The notes: generated by a model from the letters alone, not told the origin. Shown: positions 1 to 8,931, counted from the first letter of the stretch. The stretch: 47,500 bases of DNA from Prorocentrum cordatum (GCA_963575745.1 CAUYUJ010005033.1:1-47500); one strand, 5' to 3'. Translations and numbers: made by a program.

Positions 1-22
1 TCCTGCCCAGGAGCTATGCGTA

Positions 23-209
23 CCCATCGGTCAGACGTAGGTAGAAACATGAAGCATGAAGGCGTTAAACTCAGCTCGGGTGTCCGCCCGCCCCCTAAGG
101 GGGGACGACAAAGGTGAAGCCACTCGTTCATTGAAGTAGGAAGGCGCTCAGGGTAGATTGGAGCCTGGGAATCCAAGACTACCGACTTCAACATCATTTA
201 ACCGATCCC
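23..209 (+). mobile_element. MITE-like family F, copy 1
   Basis: Short non-autonomous element seen three times in full (here, 31748 and 39991) and once in part (38190). The ends are inverted: CCCATCGGTC on the left and a degenerate ACCGATCCC on the right. A TA dinucleotide lies outside each end (21-22 and 210-211). The inner core GAAGCCACTCG..TTGAAGTAGGAAGGCG is shared by all copies. TA flanks and inverted ends fit a Tc1/mariner-type derivative, which is inference. No transposase is present. Confidence 0.6.
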
Positions 210-430
210 TATCCCCATTCTCCGCCCCCGTCCAGCTCCCCACCATCCCACCACCCCGGCTGGGGACATGCCTCTCGAGACCCAGAAAGGGAACAACCCA
301 TCTCGCCACTTGGGGGCACACATCGGCCAGCGTGGCCCGGGCCAGGCCCGTGGGGACAGGGACCGGTTCAACGATGCTCGCTGCTTCCAGCGACCGACGG
401 GAAACTAGTCACCGCCGCCGGCCAGGCCCG

Positions 431-662
431 TCCTGGGCCCATGACCGGGTCGGGCGAAAGGGGGGGATAGCAAAGGGGGGGGGTGAGAATCAGCTCACGT
501 AGCTGATTTTCCCGGCGCCTCCCGACGCCGGAGGCGGCTGTTGTACCGAGGAATGGGCCCCTCGGTGGGGCCGACACCAGCTGCATGCAGCCAATTTCGT
601 ACCCCCCCCTTTCCCAATCCCCCCCTTTCGTCTGGCCCGACAAGCCCGTCATGGGCCCAGGA
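431..662 (+). mobile_element. Foldback element family D, copy 1
   Basis: Long inverted ends: the left has GTCGGGCGAAAGGGGGGGAT and the right has the complementary CCCCCCCTTTCGTCTGGCCCGAC-type sequence. Around this core an outer TCCTGGGCCCATGAC is mirrored by GTCATGGGCCCAGGA. A small central hairpin reads AATCAGCTCACGTAGCTGATT. Related copies lie at 39578-39773 (full), 23829-23976 (left end lost) and 2965-3015 (left end only). No coding sequence is credible inside it. Confidence 0.7.
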
Positions 663-786
663 GCGATGCCGGCGCCCCCTCCCCAGCTTGGCCGGGGAGG
701 CAAAGAGATGCACCGCTTTTGGGGCCCCGGATGGGCCCCGGCCACCGCGCCTGCCGCGGCTGGAGCGTGCCGGTCCGTTGCTGTTG
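663..786. other. GC-rich spacer
   Basis: GC-rich sequence between elements D and M. I see no gene, repeat or structural signal that I can support here. Confidence 0.4.
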
Positions 787-850
787 GGCAGGGGCCGACC
801 GTCCCGGCATGTCTAAGGAGGCCCATCGCGAAATGTTCTCTGAGCCCACA
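787..850 (+). repeat. Dispersed repeat M, copy 1
   Basis: Shares GCAGGGGCCGA-CGTCCCGGCAT followed by a diverged GAARTGYTCTC tail with 3851-3915. No inverted ends could be assigned. Confidence 0.5.
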
Positions 851-873
851 GATGTGCTAAGTGCAAAGACCTT

Positions 874-946
874 GTTCTCAGAACATGGGCCAAGTTCAAT
901 GTGTGGGCACAAGGCAGCATCGGCCAGACATGTTCTAAGAACATGT
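874..946. repeat. Two short near-perfect palindromes
   Basis: GTTCTCAGAAC (874-884) and ACATGTTCTAAGAACATGT (928-946) are dyads sharing the half-site GTTCT. They could be protein-binding dyads or residual element structure. Nothing else supports a function. Confidence 0.4.
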
Positions 947-1125
947 CGTGCAGACCGCAAAGAGGTTCTTAGACAATTCTTTGGGCTAGAAGAAAGCCAG
1001 GACGCTTCTCCACTGCCCAATCCTTGCTCATAGGTTGCCTCTTGCGAAGCAGTATACTTGGCCCCCCCCTGGCGCATCGAACCCAACGCGTATTTAGTTT
1101 TGTGTGCACGTCCTTGCGTTTCTTT

Positions 1126-1205
1126 GCTTAGGTCGGGCATGTCCTCCTACAGGCTGATTCTGGAGGAGAAATAAAAAATAGTCCGAACATATCCAAACAT
1201 ATACT
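1126..1205 (-). repeat. Dispersed repeat N, copy 1, with conserved frame
   Basis: Matches 38913-38985 (GCTTAGGTCG-GCATGTCC-CCTACAG then a diverged AT-rich part). Read on the minus strand, both copies end in the same frame at the same stop, as CRRTCPT and CRGTCTT. In both, the frame enters from a P-type degenerate array. This looks like the relic 3' end of a coding segment or of a larger repeat. Confidence 0.5.
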
Positions 1206-1244
1206 AAAAAGATAGTCGAAACATCGTCCCCAGACAACTTCACA

Positions 1245-1385
1245 ATAAGCTCCAGGAGGCCTCCCGAGAAGCCCCAGAACTCCCCAACAGATCCCCAAGA
1301 GAGCCCACGAGGTCCCCGAGAAGCCCCCAAGAAGCCCCCAACCAAAAAGCCCCGAAGAGGCCCTTGAGAGGCCCCGTGAGGGAAT
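1245..1385 (-). repeat. Degenerate short-period array P, block 1
   Basis: Runs of variants of CCCCAAGAAGCCCCC and AGAGGCCC with no fixed register. Minus-strand reading gives Gly/Leu/Trp-rich low-complexity peptide (GVLGLLGR). The same composition recurs at 5440-6075, 13430-13640, 30440-30925, 38320-38475 and 39335-39480. Confidence 0.55.
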
Positions 1386-1857
1386 CGACACACGCAGCAA
1401 GCAATGTCGACAAATGCTGCGTTGCATGTTCATGTCCGTTCCCTGCCTACCTTCAACGGCTGCTTTTCATTTTGACGCCCCTTACTTGTACAACTTCAAA
1501 AGCGCGTTGAGAAGCGGCCACAACCTTTGTGGTACAACATGTGTGGTGCAATGTGAGTGATTCAATCAATGTGGTGGTGTCGGCGCGTCGTGCAATTCAG
1601 TGCATGCCTTGCCGCACTGCAGCCTCGCCAACCAGGCCTCTCTCGCAAGCGCGGTGGCGGATGTGCGCAGCAACGGTACTGGATCTCGCTGCCCTACGAA
1701 AGCGGGCTGTGGGTGGACCGCTCGACGAATCGTTTGGTGGGCCGCTGGGTGCGTCGCGGGGTGGGCCAATGGCGGGTCGCAAGGAGGGCCCAGCAAAACA
1801 CCGTCAGAACCGATGAATCAAACAAATGGCAACTTACCCGCCGCAAACGCCGATATC
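1386..1857. other. No gene recognised; weak degenerate repeats
   Basis: Contains short TGTGGTACAAC/TGTGGTGCAAT variants near 1528-1560, similar in type to 11890-12045. A GGGCCGCTGGGTGCGTCGCGG-like segment lies near 1740. Several frames are open only because of base composition, and none shows a recognisable domain. Confidence 0.4.
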
Positions 1858-1859
1858 TT

Positions 1860-2078
1860 GGACACCCGAAATGGGTACGGAAAAGACGTGTACGATGCCC
1901 AACAGCAAATGGTGTCCAACATCGACAGCGGCTGCTGTTGGGCAGGCGGCAATCTGTCTCACGCGGACAAGACCGCGGCGGCACCGACAGCAGATCCGCT
2001 TCAAAGTGGACAAGATCTGCTGTCAGACTTCGTCCCCATCCTTGCCGCACCGATCTCGATCGTCTCGAGATATGTTTG
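1860..2078 (+). repeat. Dispersed repeat G, copy 1
   Basis: Three copies (here, 8404-8700 and 14618-14828). Starts near GGACACCCGAAATGGGTACG and contains two hairpins. One pairs GCCCAACAGCA with TGCTGTTGGGC. The other pairs GACAGCAGATC with GATCTGCTGTC. The paired arms argue for a structured element rather than a gene. Confidence 0.6.
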
Positions 2079-2097
2079 TTCCAAGCAACCAACTACT

Positions 2098-2270
2098 GGG
2101 ATCTACTGACCCGGGTCAATGCAAACCGGGGCCAGTCAGGTAGTGCAAGGTCCTGCGACATTCCGCAGGATCCTGCAGGATAGCCCGGATCAGTGCGCTC
2201 CTGGCCCTGCAGGATCCTGCAACATCCGGCGCTCTGGCTGACCCCCGTTCGAACTGACACCCGCCCCTGG
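2098..2270 (+). mobile_element. TIR element family A, copy 1
   Basis: One of four copies (others 13205, 15560 and 22621). Opens with TGACCCGGGTCAAT and closes with CTGACCCCCGTT. The middle is rich in the dyad GCAGGATCCTGC. In better-preserved copies, the ends are inverted repeats of roughly 40 bp. No transposase is present and no clear target duplication was found. Confidence 0.65.
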
Positions 2271-2432
2271 AACCCTCACGAGATATCAGGCCTAAGCAGC
2301 TGGCTAATCAAAGATGCGTCGCCGGTGGGTCGAGGGCGGGTGTCCTACGCAAAGTTCGCAAGGTCGCGGGGGCGGGGCGCAGTGCCGAACGAAAAGCTGG
2401 CTACGCCCGCCACCGAGCTTGCAGCACTTCGC
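2271..2432. other. Short unique spacer
   Basis: GC-rich sequence between element A and a GT tract. No feature can be supported. Confidence 0.3.
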
Positions 2433-2434
2433 GC

Positions 2435-2471
<37 letters not shown>

Positions 2472-2488
2472 TGTGTGTGTGTGTGTGT
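2433..2488 (+). repeat. (GT)n microsatellite
   Basis: Almost pure GT dinucleotide interrupted by GAGTG. It can form Z-DNA. Confidence 0.95.
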
Positions 2489-2724
2489 TGTTTCGTGCGT
2501 CCTCTTTCTCTTCAGCTTTGTGGTGTGTGTGTTCTGTACTGTCGCTTCCTTCCGCACCCTGCTTAGGCGTCGGTCGCGCAATGGGGGGCGCTCCGATGGG
2601 GGGGGTGGACGCCCACCGCGAGGGCTGCAGAAAAGAGGTCCGGTGGGGCCCCCAACGGTCCCCTTTGAGAGGCCCTTGGACCCCGAAAAGTGCACCTTTC
2701 TCCCCGCCCCATCGATCGCCCCCC
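2489..2724. other. No gene recognised; P-like composition
   Basis: From about 2580 this resembles the degenerate P arrays (GGTGGGGCCCCC, TTTGAGAGGCCC). No coding evidence. Confidence 0.35.
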
Positions 2725-2729
2725 ATTAA

Positions 2730-2892
2730 TCGGCAGTGGACAAACCTCCCTTTAGTATTCCTCCCCTTAGTGAAAACGGCCTGGGACCGAAACCGTCGGA
2801 CCTGGACCCGCAAAAATGACGGCCGCGACGCCCTCTCGAGAACAGAAAACGGCCAATCGACGTGTCAGGGTAGGAGGTCTATCCACCTCCGA
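2730..2892 (+). mobile_element. MITE family C, copy 1, with ATTAA duplication
   Basis: 163-bp element starting TCGGCAGTGGACAAACCTCC, with a matching inverted end GGAGGT..CCACCTCCGA. Directly flanked by ATTAA on both sides (2725-2729 and 2893-2897), a clear 5-bp target duplication. Other copies lie at 4931, 15746, 41219 and 43517. The interior is shared (GGACCTGGACCCGC, GCCCTCTCG, GACGTGTCAGGGTAGG) and non-coding. The superfamily is not known. 5-bp duplications are typical of Transib, but I cannot test this. Confidence 0.85.
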
Positions 2893-2964
2893 ATTAAGCG
2901 GCGCCCAAGCCACTCCTCGCTGCCCATGCCCAGGCGTGCGGATGGCACGGTCGATCCATGGCTG

Positions 2965-3015
2965 GATCGGGTCGGGCGAAAGGGGGGGATGGCAAAGGGG
3001 GTGTTTGAGAATCAG
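2965..3015 (+). mobile_element. Element D, left-end fragment
   Basis: ATCGGGTCGGGCGAAAGGG followed by GGATGGCAAAGGGG and TTTGAGAATCAG matches the left end of D, then the similarity stops. Truncated copy. Confidence 0.65.
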
Positions 3016-3099
3016 GGTCCGGCCGCGCGCGCTCTGTCTCTCCATCGGCTTAATTTTTTCTACGCCCGGTCGCTGTGCGCGGGGCCGCGGCGCCAAAAG

Positions 3100-3100
<1 letters not shown>

Positions 3101-3172
<72 letters not shown>

Positions 3173-3178
3173 TGCGTG
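3101..3178 (+). repeat. (GT)n grading into (GTGC)n
   Basis: Pure GT repeat followed by repeated GTGC units, a typical microsatellite edge. Confidence 0.95.
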
Positions 3179-3309
3179 CCTCACTTTAGTTCCTTCATGC
3201 TGTGCCTTCCCATAGCTCCTGTGCGTGCACATCGTGCAACCCGGGTGCCCGTGCGTGCGGCCGTGCTCGTACTCCCACGCTCTGTTGCGTGTAGTGGTGT
3301 AGTGTTCTT

Positions 3310-3440
<131 letters not shown>

Positions 3441-3689
3441 CGGGTCTTTGCTTTTTGTTGCCTTCTCCACTCACGAAGTTCTAGCGGCACTCCCTCCGAC
3501 TCCTCGCGCCCAGCATGGGTCCGTGAGTACATTCCAATATCTCATCATTGTCGGCTCTCCAGGCAGAAGATGCCTCAACAATCCGAAGCTGGGGAAGTGC
3601 CGAGGCCCCTGCGTGACAACCCAGGCGACCCCCTCCGCCCCTCTCCCAGGAGACCCGCGACAAAACCTCGGGACCGTTTGCTTCATGGC
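3441..3689. other. Unique spacer, no gene recognised
   Basis: Mixed-composition sequence that is open in more than one frame. No domain is recognisable and no repeat copy was found elsewhere in the window. Confidence 0.3.
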
Positions 3690-3849
3690 GACTCTTTCAG
3701 AGGCCTTCCACATGGGGTCCGAGTAGATGGGGCCAGAGGGTCGCGCCACATCGCCGATGCATCGGCGGTGCCAGCGTGGAGAAATTCGGCCTCTACTTCG
3801 CATCGCCGATGCATCGCCGACACGGCGCGATCCTCTGGCCCTATCTGCT
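3690..3849 (+). mobile_element. Foldback element family L, copy 1
   Basis: AGATGGGGCCAGAGGGTCGC near the left is mirrored by GCGCGATCCTCTGGCCCTATCT at the right. Inside, ATCGCCGATGCATCG dyads repeat. A second full copy lies at 28485-28703 and a right-end fragment at 4284-4345. The structure indicates a hairpin-forming non-autonomous element. Confidence 0.65.
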
Positions 3850-3850
3850 G

Positions 3851-3915
3851 AGCAGGGGCCGAACGTCCCGGCATGCCTGTAGGTCTACCACGAAGTGCTC
3901 TCAGAACAGAGAATG
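3851..3915 (+). repeat. Dispersed repeat M, copy 2
   Basis: GCAGGGGCCGAACGTCCCGG with a diverged tail, matching 787-850. It directly abuts element L. Confidence 0.5.
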
Positions 3916-3952
3916 CTCCAATCTACCAAAAGCAAGGCTCTGACACTGGCGG

Positions 3953-4115
3953 CGCGCAGAGGGGGGCAGGGGGAGAAGGGGAAGGCTTCTTAGAAGGGGG
4001 CTGCTCCTTAGAAGGCGCCGGCCTCACATGTATAGAGCAGGCCCGCGCCTTCTGAGAAGCAGGGCTGCTTCTAAGAAGCCTGCCCCCCCTCCCCCCCTGC
4101 CCCCCCCTCTGCGCG
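3953..4115 (+). mobile_element. Foldback element family K, copy 1
   Basis: Large inverted repeat. The outer CGCGCAGAGGGGGGCAGG is mirrored by CCTGCCC..CTCTGCGCG. The inner GGCTTCTTAGAAG is mirrored by CTTCTAAGAAGCC, and a third pair GAAGGCGCCGGCC / GGCCCGCGCCTTC lies near the loop. The second copy, at 35092-35403, carries a large CTC expansion in its right arm. Confidence 0.75.
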
Positions 4116-4134
4116 TGGCCGACACACTGCAGGG

Positions 4135-4290
4135 GCCCCAGGACACACAAATAAATCCACACAAATAAACAGATTCCCCATATTTTCCCATATTTTCCCA
4201 TATCCCCCCCACTTCCCATATTTTCCCATCTTTTCGGGGGATCGACGATTAGTTTTGTCTGTGTGTTTCTTTCCCTCCTGACACACAGCC
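4135..4290 (+). repeat. Dispersed repeat J, copy 1
   Basis: Matches 17533-17695 almost throughout: AGGACACACAAATAAAT, repeats of CCATATTTTCC, ATCGACGATTA and GTCTGTGTGTTT. AT-rich compared with its surroundings. The ends are only weakly complementary (ACACACAAATAAA against TTTCTTTCCCTCC-type sequence), so its class is open. Confidence 0.65.
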
Positions 4291-4345
4291 GATGCGGCGC
4301 GATCCTTCGAGCCCATCTGCCCGCACCCCACTCGGGGGGCCTACC
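4284..4345 (+). mobile_element. Element L, right-end fragment
   Basis: GCCGATGCGGCGCGATCCTT then GAGCCCATCTG and GGCCTAC match the right end of the copy at 28485-28703. It abuts repeat J. Confidence 0.5.
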
Positions 4346-4414
4346 GGCGGCCCCGCCCTCCGCGCCCTGGCGCGCGGGGCCCCGGCGCCGACCCGCGGAC
4401 TCCGCGCGGAGCCC

Positions 4415-4830
4415 CCGACGTCTTACCGTCTCTCGTTCGGCGGGATTCTCAGCCCCAAGACGGATCCAAGTGCCCTTCGAGCCCTCCACGGCGCCCTCCA
4501 AGATGCCAAAGCCGTTCAAAAGCCTAGGGAAAGCCAATGCTTTTGGCAGTATCGCCTCTTCGCTTCCGATGGGCTTTGGAAGCCTCAAGACGGCCCCAAG
4601 ATGGCCCGAAAGAGGCAGGAGGGAAGCCGAGGGGAACGACGGAACGACGGCGCGACGAGCTCTCGAAGTGCCCCTGGAGGGGAAGCTCCGCCCCAGGGCC
4701 AGACGTCTTACTCCGTCTCTCGTTCGGCGGGACTCTCGGGGAGAGGCAGGAGGGAAGCCGCGGGGAACGACGGCGCGACGAGCTCTCGAAGTGCCCCTGG
4801 AGGGGAAGCCCCGCCCCGGGGCCAGAAGGA
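4415..4830 (+). repeat. Tandem duplication, 131-bp unit
   Basis: GAGGCAGGAGGGAAGCCG starts at 4612 and again at 4743. Each copy is followed by GCGCGACGAGCTCTCGAAGT and CCCCTGGAGGGGAAGC. The leading part GTCTCTCGTTCGGCGGGA occurs at about 4426 and about 4714. The middle also has P-like CTTCCGATGGGCTTTGGAAG. No gene is supported. Confidence 0.75.
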
Positions 4831-4930
4831 GGCAGGCACCGAGCGAGGAGGCGGGGTGGACAGAGGCGAAGGGCCTCCGCACGCTTGCAGTCGAGCTTTG
4901 ACTGGAGAGGACGCGCGAGAGGACTATACC

Positions 4931-5101
4931 TCGGCGGTGGACAAACCTCCCTTTAGTAAACCTCCCCATAGTGAAAACGGCCTGGGACCGAAACCTACGG
5001 ACCTGGACCCGCAAAAATGACGGCCGCGACGCCCTCTCGAGAACCGAAAACAGCCAATTCCTTAACCGACGTGTCAGGGTAGGAGGTCTGTCCACCCCCG
5101 A
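4931..5101 (+). mobile_element. MITE family C, copy 2, with ATACC duplication
   Basis: 171 bp. Left end TCGGCGGTGGACAAACCTCC, right end GGAGGTCTGTCCACCCCCGA. ATACC lies immediately outside both ends (4926-4930 and 5102-5106). This copy defines the family boundaries most cleanly. Confidence 0.9.
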
Positions 5102-5106
5102 ATACC

Positions 5107-5439
5107 CTTCAGAACAACTGCACAGCCCCTGCCCCAGGAATGCAGAGGGCATGAGAGGCGACACGCAGGACACGGACTCAGGCATGCGATGTCCTGATTT
5201 GTTCAATACGCGGTCCCCGAAAGTCCCGATCCTTTCCCCAGGGCCATTGTTTCATGCCGAGTCGTTTTTTGACAGTCCCGGCGCTGGGTAAGGGCCACCA
5301 GGGGCCGAAACTGAAGAAACCTCCCTCTTGAATCCCACCAGCCCTCTATTTGCGAGCGGTTTAGGGCGTTTTCTGTTCTATTGTGCCTTCTTCGCCTTCC
5401 GGGAGGGGTTTAGCCGTCCCCCTAATCAGCCCCTCCCTC
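5107..5439. other. Unique spacer, nothing recognised
   Basis: No repeat copy elsewhere in the window, no hairpin of note, and no frame with convincing coding character. Confidence 0.35.
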
Positions 5440-6075
5440 TGGACCTTCCCGCGACCCATTGGAGCGTCCAAGATGGCCCATGATGGCTCCAAGAGGGCTT
5501 CAGAGAACCCCAGAAGCATCCAAGACGGCTCAAAAGTGCTCAAGATGGCGTCCACGATGCTCCTAGAGACTCCAAGACCGCCTCAAGACGGCTTCAAGTG
5601 GCCTCGGAGCACCCCCTAGAGAGCCCCCAAGAGGCTGAACTCCTGCTTAAAACCTTTATTGGTTTCTCGTCTTTTCGCTTCCGATCGCCTTCCGAAGTCT
5701 CAAGATGGCTCCAAGATGGCATAAGAGGGCACCAAGAGAGGCCCAGGAAGACCCCAAGAAAACCCCCAAAGCACCCACGAGCGTTCCCAGAGCGCACCAA
5801 GATGCCTCCAAGAGGCGATTTTGGAGGCTCTAGAATGTCGATGCTAATTAAGGCCCTCCCTTCTTTGATCGATGTCCCACAAGATGGCCTCAAGAGAGCC
5901 TCCAGGGCTCTCAAAAGAGCCCCAAGAGGCCCCCGAGAGGTGCCTAAATGGCCCCTTGATGCCTCATGAGGCACCTCTCAACGACACCCAAGACGCCCCA
6001 ACAGGCCCCCGAGACCACCACGAAACATCCAAGACGGCCAAAGAGGCCTCCAAGGAAGCCACCAGGCATCCAAGA
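5440..6075 (+). repeat. Degenerate short-period array P, main block
   Basis: Dense variants of CCAAGATGGCCTCAAGAGGC without a constant period. Two internal landmarks recur elsewhere. TCTTTTCGCTTCCGATCGCC has relatives at about 4555 and about 39338. CCTTCTTTGATCGATGTCC is nearly repeated at about 10734. No gene is supported. Confidence 0.6.
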
Positions 6076-6084
6076 CGCCGCTGG

Positions 6085-6262
6085 CCTTCAGTTCGCCCTC
6101 CTCCCCCTCTTCCTGCTTCTCATCTGTCTATTCCTCCTCCTTTTATCTCGTCCTCCTCCTCCCTCGTCCTCCTCCTCCTCCTTCTCCTCCTCCTCCTCCT
6201 CCTCCTCCTCCTCCTACTCCCCCTCCTCCTCCTCTATTTACTCCTCCATCCTCCTCCTCAGT
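6085..6262 (+). repeat. (CTC/TCC)n tract
   Basis: Imperfect pyrimidine triplet repeat. It can adopt triplex DNA and gives meaningless Ser/Leu/Pro or Arg/Glu/Gly frames. Confidence 0.9.
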
Positions 6263-6284
6263 CGATAGATAACGGCTGTCCCCG

Positions 6285-6375
6285 ATTTTGCTCCCACACT
6301 TCCCTGGTCACCCCGACACCCCTGGGTATCGTTTCTGGATGGGCTGGTGGGGATACTTTTTTGGTCAGCGGCTCC
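6285..6375 (+). repeat. Dispersed repeat O, copy 1
   Basis: GGATGGGCTGGTGGGGATAC preceded by TTGCTCCCACACTTCC. Matches 11140-11222, where the same anchors read GGATGGGTTGGTGGGGATAC and CTGCTCCCCCCACTTCC. Confidence 0.55.
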
Positions 6376-6760
6376 CAAGCAACGGACAGGGAGCGGAAGC
6401 GGCGTCTGGGTCACGGTGCGGGGCGAATTTGCAAGACAATTTGCCGCCAAAGTCGGCGGACAAAAGCTCGCATCTGCAAGACAAACTCGCAGTTGCACGT
6501 GCACAGAACAGAAAGAACTAAGTTCTCAGGGCTGTACAGGCGTTGCATGCTGAACCACTCAGCGCCCAGTCCTCAGTACTCCGCCTCCCAGTGCCGAGGG
6601 GAGCCATGCGGCTGTGCCCAAGGCGCAACTGCGATGCCGATCCCTGGAGCGAAGAGATCCGCTGGCGTGGTGAGCACCGCCGTCGGGTGGTGATGACGTC
6701 TGCGCTGCCTGCCAGGGGGGTCCTGCTGCAGTGGAGGCAAGTGAGAGGCCGGTGGAGTGA
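6376..6760. other. Mixed sequence, possible decayed coding
   Basis: Contains a GCAAGACAAxxTxGC repeat pair near 6430 and 6477. From 6543 a 171-codon plus-strand frame runs to 7058, but it has no recognisable domain. A 294-codon minus-strand frame (7402-6518) is also open. Overlapping open frames in such GC-rich DNA cannot both be real, and I credit neither. Confidence 0.3.
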
Positions 6761-6946
6761 GTCGCCTATGGGGCGCCAGACTCCGAACGACCACGACGAC
6801 GACTGCAAGTCAAGGAGCAGCTGTCGCGAAACTTGGTGCAGCGCACTGGCCGGAAGCTGGTGGATGAGCCTGGGGTGCTGTACCTGCTGCGGAAGGCTGA
6901 ACCACTCCGTGGCGACCCAACACCCGAGAGACAACCCCACAGTGCA
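6761..6946 (+). pseudogene. Decayed coding stretch, 62 codons
   Basis: Frame bounded by TGA at 6758 and TGA at 6947. The peptide has protein-like composition and a likely amphipathic helix: LQVKEQLSRNLVQRTGRK followed by LVDEPGVLYLLRKAEPLRGD. Charged and hydrophobic residues alternate as in a folded domain, unlike the low-complexity frames around it. I do not recognise the family. There is no ATG and no obvious partner exon, so it reads as a relic or an isolated exon. It may also be chance. Confidence 0.3.
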
Positions 6947-7019
6947 TGAAAGGAACAGGCCACTGTGGGCCACGCAGCACGTGCCGGCACGGCGCCAGGC
7001 CTCAGAGAGGGGGGGGAGG

Positions 7020-7465
7020 GCCCGCAGGCGTGGGACGCACCGCCAGCGGGGGGAGTGAGGGGGGGGCGGCACTGGTGATAGTGCTGCCTTCTGCGGTGCC
7101 ATAGGGCGAAGCGCCCGGGGGAGCTGCACTCTGGAGGACACGGGGGCCAGGAGGCAAGTCTGGCCCAGTCCGCCGATTGGCACTGCCCCCCAGACCCGTG
7201 GCCCTACACACACCACGAGGTCCTCCAGGGCCGAAGCAAACTCCGCTGAGAGTGGGAGCCAGACCCCAAAAAGCGCGGAACACGGGCGGCCCTGGGAAGG
7301 GGGGGCGACCACCCTGACGTCTGATAGCACGTCTGGCAGGCCCCGAGGCCGAGGGCGGGGGACACCCGCCAGGCCCGAGAGGGGAGAGGCGAGGGGAAGC
7401 ACCGCCTCACCCCTCGGCCTGGCCCCGACTCCGAGGGCTGGGGGCCATGGTCATCTCTTGGGTCA
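7020..7465. other. GC-rich stretch without recognisable gene
   Basis: G-rich runs and generic GC-rich sequence. Frames are open on both strands by composition. Nothing supports a function. Confidence 0.35.
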
Positions 7466-7470
7466 TTCTC

Positions 7471-7660
7471 GGGGGTCGCAGCTGATCGCCGCTATGATCT
7501 CTCCTTAATCTCCTCGGGGGTCGCAGCTACTCGCCGCTGAGATCCTGGGGGTCGCAGCTACTCGCCGCGAGCACCTGCGTGGAAGAACGGGGGGTCGCAG
7601 CTAACCGCCGCTAGGATACATTTTACATCGAGGGGGTCGCAGCTAATCGCCGCTGAGGTC
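7471..7660 (+). repeat. Five-copy array of GGGGGTCGCAGCTA units
   Basis: Units start at 7471, 7516, 7547, 7590 and 7632 with consensus GGGGGTCGCAGCTANTCGCC then GCTNNGATC. Spacing is irregular (45, 31, 43 and 42 bp). The core is conserved while the spacers differ, unlike a simple slippage array. Confidence 0.8.
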
Positions 7661-7674
7661 ACTGTTGAATGTGT

Positions 7675-7748
7675 GCGAACGGGTGATGGCCCACCGAGGC
7701 CGCAGTCCACTGCGAACGGGTGACGGCCCACCAGGGCCGCGGTCGACG
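7675..7748 (+). repeat. Two-copy 37-bp tandem repeat
   Basis: TGCGAACGGGTGATGGCCCA begins at 7675, and TGCGAACGGGTGACGGCCCA begins 37 bp later. Each continues to a CCGC-GTC end. It directly follows the GGGGGTCGCAGCTA array. Confidence 0.8.
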
Positions 7749-8184
7749 CGGAATGGCGAAGCGCCAGCAATGTTTCAAGACTCTGCATGTCTGGGAGGAC
7801 ACAAACGAGGGGGCCGAAGAAAGGTGTACCCCCAGGCACACAGCGTCCTGAATAGAGTCAGAATGGTTTGCGTTCTTGAATTTTGGCCTCTGGGGGCCTT
7901 GACCCGGCGCCAGGCCGGTCAAACACCGACTCAGGATGAAAGCCCAACCATGGGGAAAACGGCTAGGACTCTCGGGGACCGCGTATTGCCGCGCCGCGAC
8001 GGCATCACCCCCCCAGGGGGGGGGGCCCAGGGTGGGGGGCGATGTCTGGGCCTTTCCGTGGACCTCTCGTGCACCTCTGGAGGGGGGGGGGCCCTTCCCC
8101 TGCAACCCTCGATCCCTCCATTCTGCCGCCCCCGCCATGACGCGGTGGTCATGGGCTGGCCATCACAAGTTGGCCCACAGCAGC
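7749..8184. other. GC-rich spacer, no gene recognised
   Basis: Includes G homopolymer runs near 8020-8090. Frames are open on both strands but without domain features. Confidence 0.3.
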
Positions 8185-8290
8185 TGAGAAACATCACAGC
8201 CTCCACGTCAGCACGCAAGACTAATCCCAATCTTTTTCTGCTCGGCGGCATCGTTTTCAAGCGATGCAGCATGCTCCTCCCCCCCGCGCC
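8185..8290 (+). repeat. Dispersed repeat H, copy 1
   Basis: CAGCACGCAAGACT, then a GCTCGGCGGCATC region and GCAGCATGCTC. Shares order and spacing with 8303-8400 and 8947-9030. Confidence 0.7.
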
Positions 8291-8302
8291 AGGGGGAGGC
8301 AA

Positions 8303-8400
8303 CACGTGAGAAACATCATGGCTTCCATGTCAGCACGCAGGACTGGTCCCAGTCGTTCTCCGCTCGCATCACTCTCGAGCGAAGCAACATGCTCTGCCCC
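8303..8400 (+). repeat. Dispersed repeat H, copy 2
   Basis: GAGAAACATCATGGCTTCCA, TGTCAGCACGCAGGACTGGT and CTCTCGAGCGAAGCAACATG. About 110 bp downstream of copy 1, in the same orientation. Confidence 0.75.
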
Positions 8401-8538
8401 CCGCGCGAAAAAAAATGGACGCCCGAAATGGGTACGGAAGAAATGGGCATGATGGCAAGCGAGACAACGTGCTCTCCCCCCGCGCCAAGAATTTGGACGC
8501 CCGATATGAATACGGAAGAAATGGGTACGACGCCGAAC
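8379..8538 (+). repeat. 80-bp tandem duplication at H/G junction
   Basis: GCGAAGCAACATGCTCTGCC at 8379 and GCGAGACAACGTGCTCTCCC at 8459 begin two consecutive 80-bp units. Each carries GGACGCCCGAxATG and ACGGAAGAAATGGG. The duplication joins the end of H to the start of G. Confidence 0.75.
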
Positions 8539-8690
8539 AACAAGCGTTGTTCAAAACCGACAGCGGCCGCCGTTGGGCAGTCGGCCTTCTGTCTCAAGTG
8601 GACAGCAACCGCCGCGACGCCGACTGCGAACCCTGTTCAGAAGGAGCGGCAATTTCTGTTGGGCTTTGTACCCAACAGTGCCCGTACCCT
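8539..8690 (+). repeat. Dispersed repeat G, copy 2 (main part)
   Basis: GACAGCGGCCGCCGTTGGGC, a GTGGACAGCAACCGC region and CTGTTGGGCTTTGTACCCAA match the structured core of G at 1860 and 14618. The hairpin arms persist although the bases have diverged. Confidence 0.6.
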
Positions 8691-8931
8691 TAGTGGGCCC
8701 TTGAAACGACAAGGCCATTTTTTTACTGGTTCCGTTTTGCCGTTTCTTTGTCGGTTCCGACGCCGTTTTTTTACCGGTTCCGTCGCCGTTTTTTGACCGG
8801 TTCCGGCACCGGTTCCAGTCCTGGAGCCGTTTTTTTGCTGTTTCCGGTCGCCTTTTTTTTGCCGTTTCCGTTTTCAAGGGACATTTTTTGGGAATCGGTG
8901 AAAGAACGGCCCTGCCGTTTCCGGGGTCCAC
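8691..8931 (-). mobile_element. TIR element family W, copy 1 (reverse)
   Basis: Ends are inverted: AGTGGGCCCTTGAAACGACA on the left against GCCGTTTCCGGGGTCCAC on the right. The interior is a T-rich degenerate array of CCGTTTTTTT and CGGTTCCG units. It is the reverse complement of 18425-18671. Confidence 0.75.

Noticed and set aside
3923-5206. 427-codon minus-strand open frame
   Set aside because: It crosses elements C and J, element K and a tandem duplication. Its pieces are explained by those repeats.
6518-7402. 294-codon minus-strand open frame
   Set aside because: It overlaps a better protein-like plus-strand segment at 6761-6946. Its composition is generic for GC-rich DNA.
7471-7660. 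Possible CRISPR array
   Set aside because: Cores are short, spacing is irregular, and the context is eukaryotic with no cas genes.
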